Below are positions 34,111-46,800 of a stretch of 64,000 bases of DNA, piece by piece. The translations under genes and the position numbers were made by a program. Position 1 is the first letter of the stretch. Each line of letters opens with the position of its first letter. The stretch spans positions 837,178,136-837,242,135 of the forward strand of contig NC_081411.1 in assembly GCF_030272615.1 (NCBI RefSeq). The letters run 5' to 3'. This stretch comes from Cryptomeria japonica. Taxonomy: Eukaryota; Streptophyta; Pinopsida; Cupressales; Cupressaceae. A model generated the notes under the pieces. That model was given only the letters and a program-made list of their open reading frames with translations, was not told the origin of the DNA and did not search any database.

Positions 34111-35211
34111 TTTTGACAAGGAGAGCAATATGCGGATGCATCTTTCTTAGTTTCTACTTGAGAAGTTTTGCTTTTAAATCCACATTGAGATGATGCATGA
34201 TAAGGTCTGGTTTAAGTCCTAGCATATCTGCATAAGACCAAGCAAAATTTATTTGCCTTTGCTTAAAAAATTCCATGTACTCTTTCCTCTCTCTTTCTGA
34301 TAATGAGGTAGTGAAATGAAGTATTTTAGGATCTTTTGATGTATCAATGTTTACTGCTTCTGTTGGTTCTACCAGGATAGTAGATCTCTCTTGAAAATAT
34401 GCAGGAAAAATGTCAAACTTTCCATCTTCTGGTGCCTCTAGAAGGTTTTCACCATCAGATACGCCCTTTGTTTTCTCTTTTGATTGATCTAATGTTGCCA
34501 TGAAATGGTTTTCAACAATAGGTCTCTTTCCTTGTTTTATTTCGCTTTTGTGACTTGAAAGTTTGGCATTCTCCTGATTATGAGAAACATCAGTTGATTT
34601 GTAATGGAAGATATCTTAGGATGGATGGGTTCAACAATGTTAAGGTATACAGCTAAGTCATGATCATTGGAAAAGACATTTAGTTCAGGGTTGTCTCAAT
34701 TATCCCAATCAATTAGTTCAAGATGCAAAAGGGGTAAATCATAATCACTGTATTCATTAGGTGTTTCAATGTTCATGACATATTGATCATAGCTTCGTGT
34801 AGAATAAATATTGTCATAGATTAAATGTTTTTGAGAATTGTCTTTCTCAAGTGTTTTTGAATTAGTCTTAGCAAGATTAATATTAGCATTTGGTAGTTCA
34901 CACTCAAGTGGTCCTTCAACTGACGTTTGTCCCTTAAATGAATGGATTATATCCATGCACACATCTTTGATACTACAAATTCCTTCTTGATTGACCTCAT
35001 TTGCATTTTGGAGTTGACATATTTGTGCACATGATGAAGTAGATTCTTTTAATAGATTTTGTCTCTTTTCAAACTCAACTTCTTCTGGACTAATAGTTAG
35101 TCCAACTTGACTATCCCTTAGCTCTTCCATGGTTCTTCCATATCTGATTCGTGTTTGCGCTTCCTGTGGCATTGCTTCTCTATCTTTGTCATTTCCTTTC
35201 CTTTTTGGCAT
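34111..35211 (-). pseudogene. Linker region of the element C polyprotein
   Basis: Two open segments (35211-34696 and 34501-34154) lie between the G-patch region and RT. The second contains LVEPTEAVNIDTSKDPK and FKQRQINFAWSYADMLGLKP, a motif that precedes RT in plant gypsy polyproteins (leads into the 'p-D-L' stretch). The first is low-complexity and has no recognisable domain. Stops and a frameshift separate them. Confidence 0.6.
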
Positions 35212-35262
35212 TGCTTCTTTGTCTTTGTCATTTCCTTTCCTTTTTGTATATGCCTCTTTTCT

Positions 35263-36027
35263 CTAGATTCTAAGTTTTTCTTGCCTTCTTTCTAGCTTCA
35301 TCTTTTGTTCTGCTATAGACAAGTCTTCTTTCGTGATAGCTACTTGATCTTCATTATGTTCTTTACTTGATGTAGTGGATAAGACATCTGGACTCCATTC
35401 ATACTCATTGGATTCTGTTTCTGAATCCTTATCCAAGATTACTCCACTATACCACACTGGAATTTCATATGGTGCAAAGAGTTCTCTAATTTCTACCATC
35501 CCTATTTTTACTGCTCCTGGAATATCTTGTAAATATTTTGCCTTTGTTTGTATTTTCAGAACTTGTTGACAAGATTTTTCTTCACCTTGGATGATGATCT
35601 TCTCCTCTTTCTTTTCATGTTCTTCTTGCTTCTTTTGATTATTGGTTATTGTTTCGGCTGCTTGATGTAGCTTTTCTTGCCAATTTTCTTCTTTAGAAAC
35701 TGATTTCTTTCTCCATTTTTGTTGTTGATGATTATGTTGCTTTTGATTAGACTTCAGATATCCTAGCCCGGATTTATCTTTTGTGGATTGTGAGTGTGGA
35801 CAAATAGGTTCTGAAATACCTTGTTGTTGCTTACCAATTGGTCCTTTTCCTTCATATCCCATCTTTTGCATGATTTCATATCCTTTGCCATATTGTTTTA
35901 TGGGAATATTGACTTTTGTTGTTGTTGCTATAGTTTTATCTTCATCTTTGTATAACCAACCAAGAATATCTTTGTCTTCATTTTCCTCTTCAAGAGTTCT
36001 AGCACTAACAAAGGTTCCTTTAAACAT
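35263..36027 (-). pseudogene. G-patch-like region of the element C polyprotein
   Basis: A 254-codon open frame carries GKGYEIMQKMGYEGKGPIGK followed by QQGISEPI, a glycine-rich G-patch-like motif that occurs between protease and RT in several plant gypsy polyproteins. The rest is Lys/Glu/Gln-rich and helical. The G-patch is thought to bind RNA; its role in these elements is not established. Confidence 0.65.
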
Positions 36028-36311
36028 ATGTTTTGATTTTCCTGATGCCTTTGATTAAATATCTGTAGGTTTCCCATATGACTTAGGGGAAAGTGGAAAA
36101 TTTTGCAAAGAATACTTTCTCATTCCTTCATCATTTAACTTGAGCTTTTCTTCAAAAGTTTCCCATAACTTTTCTTGAATTTCCTTAGTAGGATATATTG
36201 ATTCTCTGTTATGTGGAACCTTGTATCTTGTGTTGGCTTCAAATTATTGCAATATTGATTGGAATATGCAATTATAGTGATTTATTTTCCTTCATGAGGA
36301 AATTTTACACA

Positions 36312-36659
36312 TTATTGATATGTAGAAGGAACTGCTTTCATCTTATGAATCCATGGTCTTCCCAGAAGAATATTGTAGGAGAGGTTCAAATCTAAAACTT
36401 GACACAATGTATCCTTTTTCATAGGTCCTATCTTTATTAGTAGCACAACAGTTCCTTTAGAAGAACATTCTCCTTCATCATAAGCCTTGATGGTTATTTT
36501 CTTTTTCGGCTGTACTGCATTCTCTGAATATCCCAAAGCTTTTATCAAACTTAATGCACAAGTGTTTAATCCAGATCCTCCATTTATGAGCACATGTTTG
36601 ACACAAGTTTTATTTATGGAGACTTCAACATGTAAGGGAGCATTATGAGGATGTTGCAA
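36312..36659 (-). pseudogene. Aspartic protease of element C, catalytic Asp lost
   Basis: The retropepsin-like fold is recognisable: HAPLHVEV-type start, VLINGGSGLN at the active site, and YNILLGRPWIH at the second conserved block. The catalytic motif in this family is D-G/N-G/S; here the first residue is Asn (codon AAT where GAT is expected). It ends at a stop at 36312. The protease would cleave the gag-pol polyprotein. Confidence 0.75.
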
Positions 36660-37175
36660 GGATGCGTCATCATTTTCAGAAAATCATAAGCAATGAGGAG
36701 CTATAAGGTGTCCTACCATATTTTGGAACTGATCTATATCCAAATCTTTTGAAACTATTGTTTCCACTAAAGCTTTCTCCAAAATGTCCTTATGCATAGG
36801 TGAAATCTTGAGAAGTTCCAAAAGTGATATTTGAGCGGGTATTCATTGTAATTGCTCTACTAAATTGTATTGTTGTGGATTAGGTGTTGGATCTTTTGCT
36901 ACACCTAGAAAGGTAACCTTTGCTTTGCTTCTCGTCATAACATTGATTAGTTCTGAAGATGAATTTTCATTAACAATAATCACATTCACTACATCATCGT
37001 ACATATAAGTGTAATTCACCTTGGTTTTTCCTTTGTCATTTTTTAATTACGACGATTCACCTTTATCATAATTTGGGAGTGGAGTTTTGAAAGTCAAGTG
37101 TGATTCGTTTGTTTTATGGCTATCCACTGTAATGGTTCCATTATCGATTAGATCTTGGATAAGGTGTTTCAATCT

Positions 37176-38629
37176 CTAACAATCATTTGTTAGGTGTCCT
37201 TTATTTTGATGATAGTTGCAAAAATGATCGTCATTCCACCAATTGGGCTTGACTGGTGGTTCATAATTTCTTGTTTCTAGCAAAACAATCAATTTATTAG
37301 CAAGTAAAGATTTTAGAGCTATTTCTAAAGATTCTCCAATGTTTGTGAATTTTCTTCGAGGATTGGAGAAAAAGGACTTAGCTTTGTTGTTTTCTGGATT
37401 GTTATTGCTTGGGTTTTGACTTGATTGATTGAAAATTGGTTGTTGTTGTTTTGTATTACTATTATCGTCATTCCCTTCATTGCTGACATTCCTATTCTTT
37501 GACCAGAACTTGGGTTTGTCATTGTTGTTGTTGTTATTGTTGTATGAATTATTGTAAAGTTTTAGTTCTCCTTTCTTTACCATTGCGTTCTCTATTTTTA
37601 GTCCATTCTCGATCATTTTGGCAAAAGAGGGAGGACATTGCATCCTTAGTTGATAACCAGTTTCACTGATAAGATTATCAATGAATATGTCCATTTTTTC
37701 TTGATCAGGTACATCTCGGGGATACCTATTAAACATATGTTTCCATCGTTGTAAGAAAATCATAAAGGATTCACCATTCTTTTGTTTAACATTGCAAAGA
37801 TCTAGCATCATTATTTCATTCCTTATATTGTAGGAATATTGTGAAATAAACCTATTCACAAGTTCTTCAAAGGATTTGATTCCGGATGGTAATCTTGTAA
37901 ACCACTCCATTGATTGTCCATTTAAACTCCTAGGAAAAAGACACATAAGATAAGTTTCATCATGAGAAATTTCCATGCTCATAGTACAAAACTCCCTAAT
38001 GTGATCTTGAGGATCAGATCTTCCATCATATTTGTCATATTTAGGAATCTTGTAATGTTGCGGAAATGGTATCATATTCAGATTTTTATCAAAAGGATAT
38101 GGGCATATATCTTCTAATGAATATTTCTTGGAGCTTGTCCCATTTTGCATGTCTTGTAGTTGTTGTTGAAGATTTTGTATTTGTTGAGTAAGGTTTGATA
38201 AGGGATTATCTACATAGTTTCTTCTTATTTCTTCATGAGTCTTTTTGTCACTATGCTCTTTTCTTTTATCATCCCTTTCTTTCCTTGTTTCTCCGTTACT
38301 TTATTTGTTTATGTCCTCATTATTTGGATCATCTATGTTTTGGGTGTTACTTGTCTCTCATCTTGTTTCAATCTTTCCATGTTAAAGTCTTGTGGTAGTT
38401 TAGCTCCAGATCTTGCCAACATCAAGAGATATTCTTCTTTTTGTTTTGCCAACAATTTTTCCATTAACCTATCAAATTTGAAATCTTTCTCAAGGTCTCT
38501 AATGGTGCTATTGACTGCTTCTTCGTCAACAGTGGTAAATCCAAAAGTGTGGAATACAGGAGGATCTTCTTCCTCTATTTGTTGTTGTTTTCTAAGTTGC
38601 TCGTGTTGGGCTCTAGTCCAAACTGGCAT
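37176..38629 (-). pseudogene. Gag of element C
   Basis: The gag core (38150-37176, 324 codons) has IPKYDKYDGRSDPQDHI, SLNGQSMEWFTRLP, FEELVNRFISQYS and KNGESFMIFLQRW blocks typical of the retrotransposon gag domain. It ends with the zinc finger CNYHQNKGHLTNDC, a spacing (CxxHxxxGHxxxxC) typical of Tat/Ogre-type elements. Upstream, 38629-38333 gives a charged N-terminal segment starting MPVWTRAQHEQLRKQQ in a different frame, so a frameshift lies between. Gag assembles the particle around element RNA. Confidence 0.8.
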
Positions 38630-38669
38630 GTGATTATTTCAATGTTGTTGAAATTCCCAAAGGACAAAG

Positions 38670-38957
38670 TCAATAGGTGATTATTGGTTTAGGAAGACAT
38701 GCTTTGTTGATATTACCACTATTGTTTGTTCGTTGGGATAAAGCATCTCTTTGTTGAAAGGTACATCTTTGTAGAGTTTCACTATCAAATTCTGTACCGC
38801 AGCCACATAAGTAGTGATGAAAACGGTATAAGAATGTCCCATGTTTCAATAAGATCTTGCAATTGATATACAAGAATCTTATCCTTTTCTGAGTAGCTTT
38901 ATAACTAGGTTTTCTTTTCTTAGGGTGATACTTAAAAGTCATATAAGCATTTGACAA
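38670..38957 (-). other. Open frame upstream of element C gag, doubtful
   Basis: A 95-codon open frame with basic residues (HPKKRKPSYK) lies just before gag on the sense strand. Some Ogre-like elements carry an extra ORF before gag, but nothing here identifies it; it may be chance. Confidence 0.25.
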
Positions 38958-40485
38958 TTCAAAAGTTTGTTTGATTCCAAAGTTGGTACAATTTTGGTTT
39001 TGATATAACCTAGGTTCAAAATAGGAAAGATATATCCAAGATTAAGAACCTAGTATAGATTTGATCAAGCTTTGTGATAGAGGATTTGATTATCCTGATG
39101 AGAAACTTGATAAAGATGTTCATTTTTGCACTTAAGATAGTTGAATCGATAACTTGTTAAATGTTGATGTTTATAGAACCTTTTGAGTATAACTTGTTAG
39201 ATTAGTAACCTAGTTGTTTGAGCTAGTTTGAAAAGTATGTGATGGTTTACAGACAAACCTACTTCAAGAATTATTTTGATATTGATGTTTTGATACTTTG
39301 ATTTTGGTCTAGTGTTTCAAGTGTTGGAAAGCTTTTGTATTACCCTTTTTGATCAAACTTTTTCAGAAATTTATTGGATTTTTGCTCCCTTGTAGATGAT
39401 AATTTTCTTCAATTTTTGACCATTTGGAACATGTTACAAACATAGAAGACACAATGTTTAGTAAACAAAATTCATAAGCAAGTACAATCCCTATGGCAGG
39501 TTGAGACAATAGTTGTTGAATCTCACATGAGTTTCGCCCGAGGCTACACTATTCAAAGCAGATATTTAGATGCTTGACCCCATTGGCTCTACCCTCGACA
39601 CTCACTTCTTCGGGGTGGCCAAGCACCAGTTTCCATGAAATCTCCCTATGGCAAACTTTATATCTCCACTAGGAACCGTATGTATGTGAGCTGCTTCAGA
39701 GGTCCGACCTCCTGCGCCAACAACTAGAAGGATTTTGGCAACTAGTACAAGTAGTTTTTAGTAAAGGCTTTTGGTCATGTGGCCATACATGCAACACTTT
39801 CAGCTTTGTAAATACAGAAGGTTCCTAGCCTATAGAGGTTACGCTCCGTAGGGTTTATGGGGAAACATAGTGTTGGTATGAACTTATTAGCACATGTTGT
39901 TTGAGACTTTCGTCACAAACATGATTTATTTATAGTGGATTGGAAGGACTCGGTATTAGCCCATTTCCACTTTAGGTCATTCCCCTCTCACTGGCCCCCT
40001 CAAGGCAACTTGAGAAGGCGGACCCTCTAAAAGGATTTAATTGCTTGAAAGTAAAGAAAGCATAAAAGAGTGGGTTTGGCTTTTTGGTCACCCAATGAAG
40101 GGGAGAGCATATACCTACCACTTTTGAGACACAGAATACAAGTGTTCTTTTTATCCTTTTCATAGTAATTATTGGCTAAGTCCTATTTGGAGATGTTGCT
40201 CCAACAAGCATGGTGTTCATTTTAGCCCTTTTAAAAGTCTATGTGCAACTATTTTAGAAAAAATACCAAAAATGCAAGTTGCATGTTGTCAATTCATCCT
40301 TTTAGTTAAACTAGGTGAGCAAGATATGATATATTACTTCCCTAATGAAGACTTTTAATTAGCTAGATGATAAAATGCATAAAATTTGCCTTAAATGCCA
40401 TCCTACACATGCATGTTAGTAATCTGAAAAATCTGATTTCTTGGACATTCGGACTTGCAAGAAAATTTTGTCAATTTTATAAATA
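38958..40485 (-). other. Long 5' leader of element C
   Basis: About 1.5 kb between the repeat array and gag contains no supported gene. The segment 39500-40000 is noticeably richer in G+C than its surroundings. Long untranslated leaders are usual in Tat/Ogre-type elements. Confidence 0.45.
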
Positions 40486-40805
40486 GAAGCGCTAACCTAA
40501 CATATGTGCTATCTCTCTGTTCAAAAGCGCTAACTTAGACTACAAAAGCGCTACTTTGTGGATACAAAAGCGCAATTTCTTTGATATATGGGCTAACCTA
40601 TGATGCAAATGTGCGAACCTGTGATATGAATATGTATAATTTAAGACAAAAGTGCTAACCTATATGACATATGCACTAACCTATGATGCACATGCACAGT
40701 TTTTTAGACAAAAGTGCTAACCTGCATGACATATGCACTAACCTATCAAACAAAAGCGCTATCAGAATTCACACATGCGTGAATCTGCATTACAAATGTG
40801 TTGAT
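40486..40805 (-). repeat. Right array of the ~20-bp repeat in element C (16 units)
   Basis: On the plus strand, copies of CAWAWGYGCTAAC begin near 40486, 40501, 40522, 40543, 40565, 40585, 40605, 40628, 40647, 40668, 40689, 40709, 40730, 40751, 40771 and 40792. The consensus is the reverse complement of the left array (26320-26640). It lies within about 60-380 bp of the primer-binding site, at the start of the sense transcript. Confidence 0.85.
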
Positions 40806-40846
40806 TTAACTTTTTATGATATTTTAAAAGGTATATGTGAGGTCCT

Positions 40847-40864
40847 GCCCCACAGTGGGCGCCA
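40847..40864 (-). promoter_or_regulatory. Primer-binding site of element C
   Basis: The minus strand reads TGGCGCCCACTGTGGGGC, three bases after the 5' LTR. TGGCGCC is the start of primer sites used by many plant Ty3/gypsy elements; the exact tRNA cannot be fixed without alignment. Confidence 0.75.
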
Positions 40865-40867
40865 AAA

Positions 40868-41545
40868 TGTGTGAACTTGAATTTCATCCTTAGAATGTTA
40901 CCTATAATAAGCTAGTTTCACAAAATAGAATGGAAATACATACAAGAAATCCAAAATCCACCAATGAAACTACATGAAATACATACTAAAATAAAACATT
41001 ATTTTACCTTCATGGATTATGTCTCATTGTGTCCTAACTCCACTGTTCCTAGTTGCAGATGGTGTGCTCTCAGACAATGCACTACTGGCTTTCAAGATGA
41101 CATATGAAGAATGGACTGATAACTTGTAGTTAACTGATAGTATGATATGCAAAGATACATGATTATGCTAAAATGATAATGCTATATGATTATATTGCTA
41201 AAATGGTATTTGCTATTTGCTAATTGCTTCAAAAACTCACAAATGCATATGATTGATTGAAAACTATTTTGAAGACTAACTCTCTCAATTGAAGCTCTTG
41301 ATTTTATAGACTTTGAGAGCATAAGATGATGTGGCTAAAATCAACGGTCATGATTAGATCTATAGATTTGAATGGCTATGAGAAAAGATGAAGGTTGAGA
41401 GAAAGGGGGAAGGAGAAGACAAGTGTCACTCATCTCACCTTGACTGGGTTGCTGACTGAGAGAATCTAGGGATGGTTGGAGAAGATTTAGGCATGATAGG
41501 ACAAGTGGACTCAAGTCCTTCCTAAGATGTAGAGGGTGTTGGAGA
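40868..41545 (-). repeat. 5' LTR of element C, left part
   Basis: It matches 24638-25315 closely and stops at the GGAGA duplicated by insert X (41541-41545). Confidence 0.9.
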
Positions 41546-41979
41546 TGTTATCACTATTTAAAAAATGGGTTTTCTTTTCCCATAATTGGCTAAGTTTTTT
41601 GAAAATTTTGAGTCAGACACACTATCAACTACTTCAAGTCTGTGTTAGGTCTTAAGGGTTTAGGGTTTTAATTTCAAATCATTCAATGTTTGATAAAAAA
41701 ACCCTCTGGTTTCTATTCCTTCGTTACTTTATCCAGTTAAGTAATGGGTCTTGGGGTCATAAGAGGTGTCCCCCCATGTCATTTGCCTAGGTAGTTATTG
41801 AATTAATTGTAAAAAATTTAGGCCTTATGTCTTTTCTTCGTAATGTTGTCAGGCCCAGTAAGTTGCTTGTAGCTCTCAGATGGATCTATGGTTTTCACTG
41901 TTTCGTTAGGCAAAGTTGCACATGGTTTAACACGCGTGGAATGGCAAAAGGGAAAAGTGTGTTGAATGGCGCATTTGGT
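41546..41979. other. Left terminal region of insert X
   Basis: No gene is seen. The stretch starts TGTTATCACTATTTAAAAAATGGG and lacks similarity to the right terminal region. Confidence 0.4.
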
Positions 41980-43475
41980 CCAGTTTAAAAAGGCTTCATC
42001 TCATTCAAGATCTAATGGCTAGTGTTATTTTGCAGCCAAAACTTGCAAGTGAAATACCTTTCACGAAATGGCGAAAGCGTTTGGTGGGACCCTGCAGTGA
42101 AGACTTTCCAAATGACTAAAAGGTGATCAAGTCCAATCTGATCTGATGGTCCATGCTATTTCATGGCTAATAGATGCTCGAAGGTTATGCCCCATGAAAT
42201 AGCGAAAAGGTTTTTCTGTTTGCAAAAAGGGAGTTTTTATAAGAGCATAACAGATGCACAAGTCTCTTTTGATCTGACGGCTAGCACAGCTTTGCAGGAG
42301 GAAGATGCTTGATAGTTAGCTTTCACAAAGTAGCGAAATGACATGGCACTCCAAGCAAGCAGTCCAGTTGGTCGAGATGGAGAGTAGGATGATGGCATGT
42401 GGCAGAAGGTCAAAATAGTCAACAAATCAGGTCAAAGGATTAAAAGGTGGGTCCCAACGATGAGTCATGCCATGGGATAAGAGGTGCCCTGGTAGATACA
42501 AGTGGCAAGGATGAGGTGGAATTCGATGGTCTCTCTCAGCAAATGAAAGGTTGACATGTCAGTTTAAAGGTGACTAGATGCCAGGTGGATGGAGTTTGAG
42601 TTAGAGGGCCCATGTCTACCGAATTTAGTTAAGTTGTTAAGCATCGAGCAAGTCAAATATAATCTAATGGCCCATGTGAGTTTGCAATAGTAAAGTGCTT
42701 GTTTTTTATGCCCTGCGAAATAGCGAGAAGGATTTTGGGCCCCGAAGACAGATAGAGCATGAAGTTAAAAGGGGATCAACTCCGTTTTGATCCAAGGGCT
42801 CGCGTTGTTTCCTGGTTGTGAACTAACTGAAGGATATGCTTCGTGAAATAGCGAAAGGAATAGAAGGTTCATCCAGGTGTAATGCTAGATGGTGACTTGT
42901 CGATCAACACGTGGTTTCAGAAGAAATTGAGGGCCTGCCAAGGTGTAATTGGCTATTATAAGGGAAAGACATGTGGCTGACATTGAACTAAACTCGAAGA
43001 GTTTTCCAAAGTTAATGGTAGACTGCCATGTGGTACTCAGTAACCAATGACAGAGTGGCATAAATAAAGCAAGCATAAGGGTCTCCCTTAAAGGATGGTC
43101 ATCTCTGATTTGATCCAATGCTTCGTGTTGTTTTGTGGTCCAAAGTTGAAAGTTGTTTAAGCTATGCGAAATAGCAAAAGATCGTTAGCCGTCAAGATAA
43201 AGGCGCGGTTAATGAAAAGGTTGACAGTCCCAGTAAGAGTTAAACGCTGAGCAGTTGAAGTTCCATCTAACGCCTAGCGTAGCCTCGTGAAGGAAAAGTG
43301 CTCAAAGGATAAAGCCCATGAAATGGCAAAAAGGAGGTAGGGCCCAGTGCTAAGGCAAAGTTGTTAAGTTAGTGTAAAGGTCGATCAAGATCCATTTGAT
43401 CGGACGGTTGGCATGATTTCATTTAATGAAATTGCCCGAAGGTTATGCTCTGTGAAATAGTGAAAGAGTGAAAGG
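41980..43475. repeat. Diverged repeats with GAAATAGCGAAA core in insert X
   Basis: A core (T/C)GAAATAGCGAAA(A/G)G preceded by a 70-90 bp block beginning GATCAA.TCC...TTTGATC.GA.GG recurs. Cores lie near 42065, 42198, 42330, 42714, 42845, 43166, 43317 and 43454. Spacings are mostly 130-150 bp or multiples, as if some units have decayed beyond recognition. The array fills the region upstream of the X coding sequence. Confidence 0.65.
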
Positions 43476-43842
43476 GAAAAATGTGCAGGTATGTTGTGAC
43501 CCATTGGAGCGAAAATTTGAATTCTCTCATGAATTCAATTCTAAAGGGATGGCCGAAGCATGCGGTATCAATGTCGTAGTTAAGAGCCTGAGTACCATAT
43601 ATGATCTCCTATCGATTGAGTGAAGATATCATTCCAAAGAATTGTTGTAGAGGAGCAGTTGCAGAGCTTTTTTCTTCAAATACAGAGAAAATTCATTCAG
43701 TTGTAGAGCGGATTCCTTCAAGCTAAAATAGGTTATTTTTGTACTTTTATGTGGTAATTCCTTAACAGTGTGTTTTAATTGAGGTCTTGATTTGTCACAG
43801 AACTAGTTGGGGGTTATAGTGTAATTGCTTGCATATCTTAAG

Positions 43843-46800
43843 ATGGCACCTAAGAGAGAATTCTTAGGGAAAGTTAATTACCAAGAAAGGGCCATTTGTG
43901 ATGATTTTCTCGAGCAGTTGACATTGTCAACTAATCAAGCATCAAAAGTGAAAGAACTAGTGCTAAGAGCTCCTCGTTTGAAGATAGGAGAAGGGTTATA
44001 TGACAAGGGTAAGTGGTTGAGAGACCCACAGGTTGGGTTGTCTGGGTTGGGGTTGTTCAAAGTTGGATTTGGCATGAGAAATTCCCTAGCCCCGTAGAAT
44101 AGCATCTAGGAGTTAGATGTTGGAAAATTGGTAGTTCTAGGAGTATTCATGGATATGGATCTCCTGACTCAGATTGTGCACAACTATGATCTAGTCACAA
44201 GAAGCATTAGGGATATAAATGGGAAAACCCTCATTGAAATAAATAAGGAGGAATTAAGAAGTGCTTTTGGGCTTAAAGAGTTTACCAATTTCCTACAGCA
44301 TATTAATTTTAAATCACTAGCTCAAGTATATAGTGCACAGAGGAACCACCTTAGAAATGGGCCTCTTAAGGAATTTTTTGTGAAGATAGGTGGGTTGACA
44401 ATTGTAGGACCCAACACTAAAGAGCCCTTCTCATTGAATCTGTTCACCCTTAGGGCTAAGGGATTGTACTGGTCACTTTGCCAGATTTTAGGAGAGGATG
44501 CTGAGGCAACTAATCATTACATGCTAATGATTGCTCAGATTTTGAATCCTTCTCTTGCAGTAACCTTTGATTATGCTTCCTTTATTACTGATGCTATCCA
44601 TGAAGGGTTGATAGGAATAAAGAATGGGAAGGTTGATAGGCCTTTTGGATGGTATTCCCTCCTCATTTAATTGTTTTTATTCAAAAGTGGTGATTATTTT
44701 GCAAGTGGGATGGACCTTATAAAAGAGAAAGATGGAGAAAAGATGCCAGTGCAATTATGGAGTAGAGTGCTGTCATGGGATAGAGATGATGCTAGTTTCT
44801 TAAAATTTGATAAATGTTTTGCATCAAAAATTAGGACTCTCCTCTATTTAGAAAATACAAGAATCCCCAAGGTTCTTTTGGAATTTATTAGACCAAAAGA
44901 ATTTGTAGAAAATATAAAAATTGTTCATAATTGGGGTGATATTTACTTATACCTTGTCTCCATAGTTTTCAGAGTATTTGGTTTCAGAGGCACTCTATTT
45001 TTATTGCCCTATCAGGTCCCTCTCAAAGTGGGAACTGTAGAAATCCTCAGATAAATTGGTAGTGTGCAAGAAGCAGAGATAACAGGTAGGGGTAAAGGGA
45101 CTATTTTCCCTACGGTTACTATAGCCCACCAATTTGTAATAACCAAGGGAGGTTGGAATTGTTTTGAGGATTTTCTTAAACCTTATCATTCGTCAACTAC
45201 ATTGTCTAGGTGTGTCGATCCTGAAGATTTCTTTATTGGCGTGTTTAGAAAGAGAGCACTGTGTAGAGGTAGACCCCATCAGTTCCAGTTTCCTTAAGAC
45301 CTCATTAGAAATGAGTTTGATCTAGATGAGTAGGAGTTGAGGAAGGAAAAATGGGTGGCTTATAAAAAGGCCTTAGATTTTGTACATCAGTTTGATACCA
45401 GCTATGACCCATTGTCTAGCTTTTTCCCTTTTGAGGAGAAAATAAAGTTCCTAATTCTTTTCTTTGATGATGTAATGCAGACTCTAAAAGAAAAGAGGGA
45501 GGTTGTTGCAAGAATGGTTCTAAGCAAGTCTACCCTCTACCTCTAAAGGAAAGAGGAAGATACAAGATGTCATTGACATCTAAGATAGCCTAAAGAATTA
45601 GAGAATAGGAAAATAAATACAATCTGATACACCCTTTTAATCTCCATCCCAATCCCCTATTCATATAGGAGATGAATAGGCAGCAGCTGAGAAGCTGATA
45701 TAGTTAGGTAACCTGGGAGAAATAGCATACACATATGATGTAGTAGAAGAAGGAATACTAGAAGAGCCCCTTGCCGCTGAGATGAACATCACTACCAATG
45801 AGTTTAATGGCCAGGAGTGGGATCCTGAGATCAAACAAGCCAATGAGGTCTTCTTGGCTGACAATAACTTTGTTACATCAGGAGCATTCATGCAGTTTGT
45901 ATGGAAGCAAAACATTGACAAATACAATGCAAGATGTGAAGAAGAGAAAAGGTGAGCAGCCTCATAAAGATCCAACTGTGGTTGAGGAGGAAATAAAATA
46001 AGAAATGATGGATGAGTTTAAGACCATCACTCCTAAGAAAGGAAGAGATATGGTGGCACAAGCTGGAGTACACATTTTCCCTGAGTGGGACATAGTAGAT
46101 GCCTTGGTATTGGAGGCAGTGAGAAAAGAAACTAAACCCATGGAGGGAATCACTTTTAGCAAAGACAATATTGCATTGGTCATGTGGTCCCTCAAAAGAG
46201 ATGAAAATAGGAGAAATAAGGACACCCCAGGTTCAAGTTACCTTGGTGGAATGATAGTAAAAAGAGTGCAAAACACAGGGGTGGTGGAAGCTGATAGCAC
46301 TATGCTAGAAACTACAAAGTTTAGTGTTGCAGTAGCAAAAAGGGAAGCTAAGTAAAAAGTAGACCTCCAAGTCAAGTTGGAGTCAATTTTGAAGGCTTAC
46401 AATAGTGCTAAGGAAGAGGTAAGGGGTAAAGATAACATCATTGCTAAGTTGCAAAGCCAGTTGATAGGACATTACCATCAAGGTGAGTCTTCAACACTAA
46501 TGATCTCCTCTTCTCCTGCAAGACCTCCACCTACCAGCCCCATTATTGAGTTCCCACCATCTCCAACACCTTCTAGTTCTCAAATGATCGAGATAACTCC
46601 CCAAGAATTGGAGAATTTAAAATAGGCTCAGGCCTTGTATGCCAAGAAGTATGAAGAAAGAGTAAGGGCTACCATTTCAAGTTTTGCAGACACCATGAGT
46701 GCTTCACTATTGTACAACAACATAAGAAAGATTTTAGATATGTGGAATGAGCTTAATGGAGATAAGGCCATTTTGACACCTATTTTTGACAAGTTGAAGC

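Noticed and set aside
38670-38957. Extra ORF before gag as a definite gene
   Set aside because: It is short, has no recognisable motif and no support beyond its position; listed only as doubtful.
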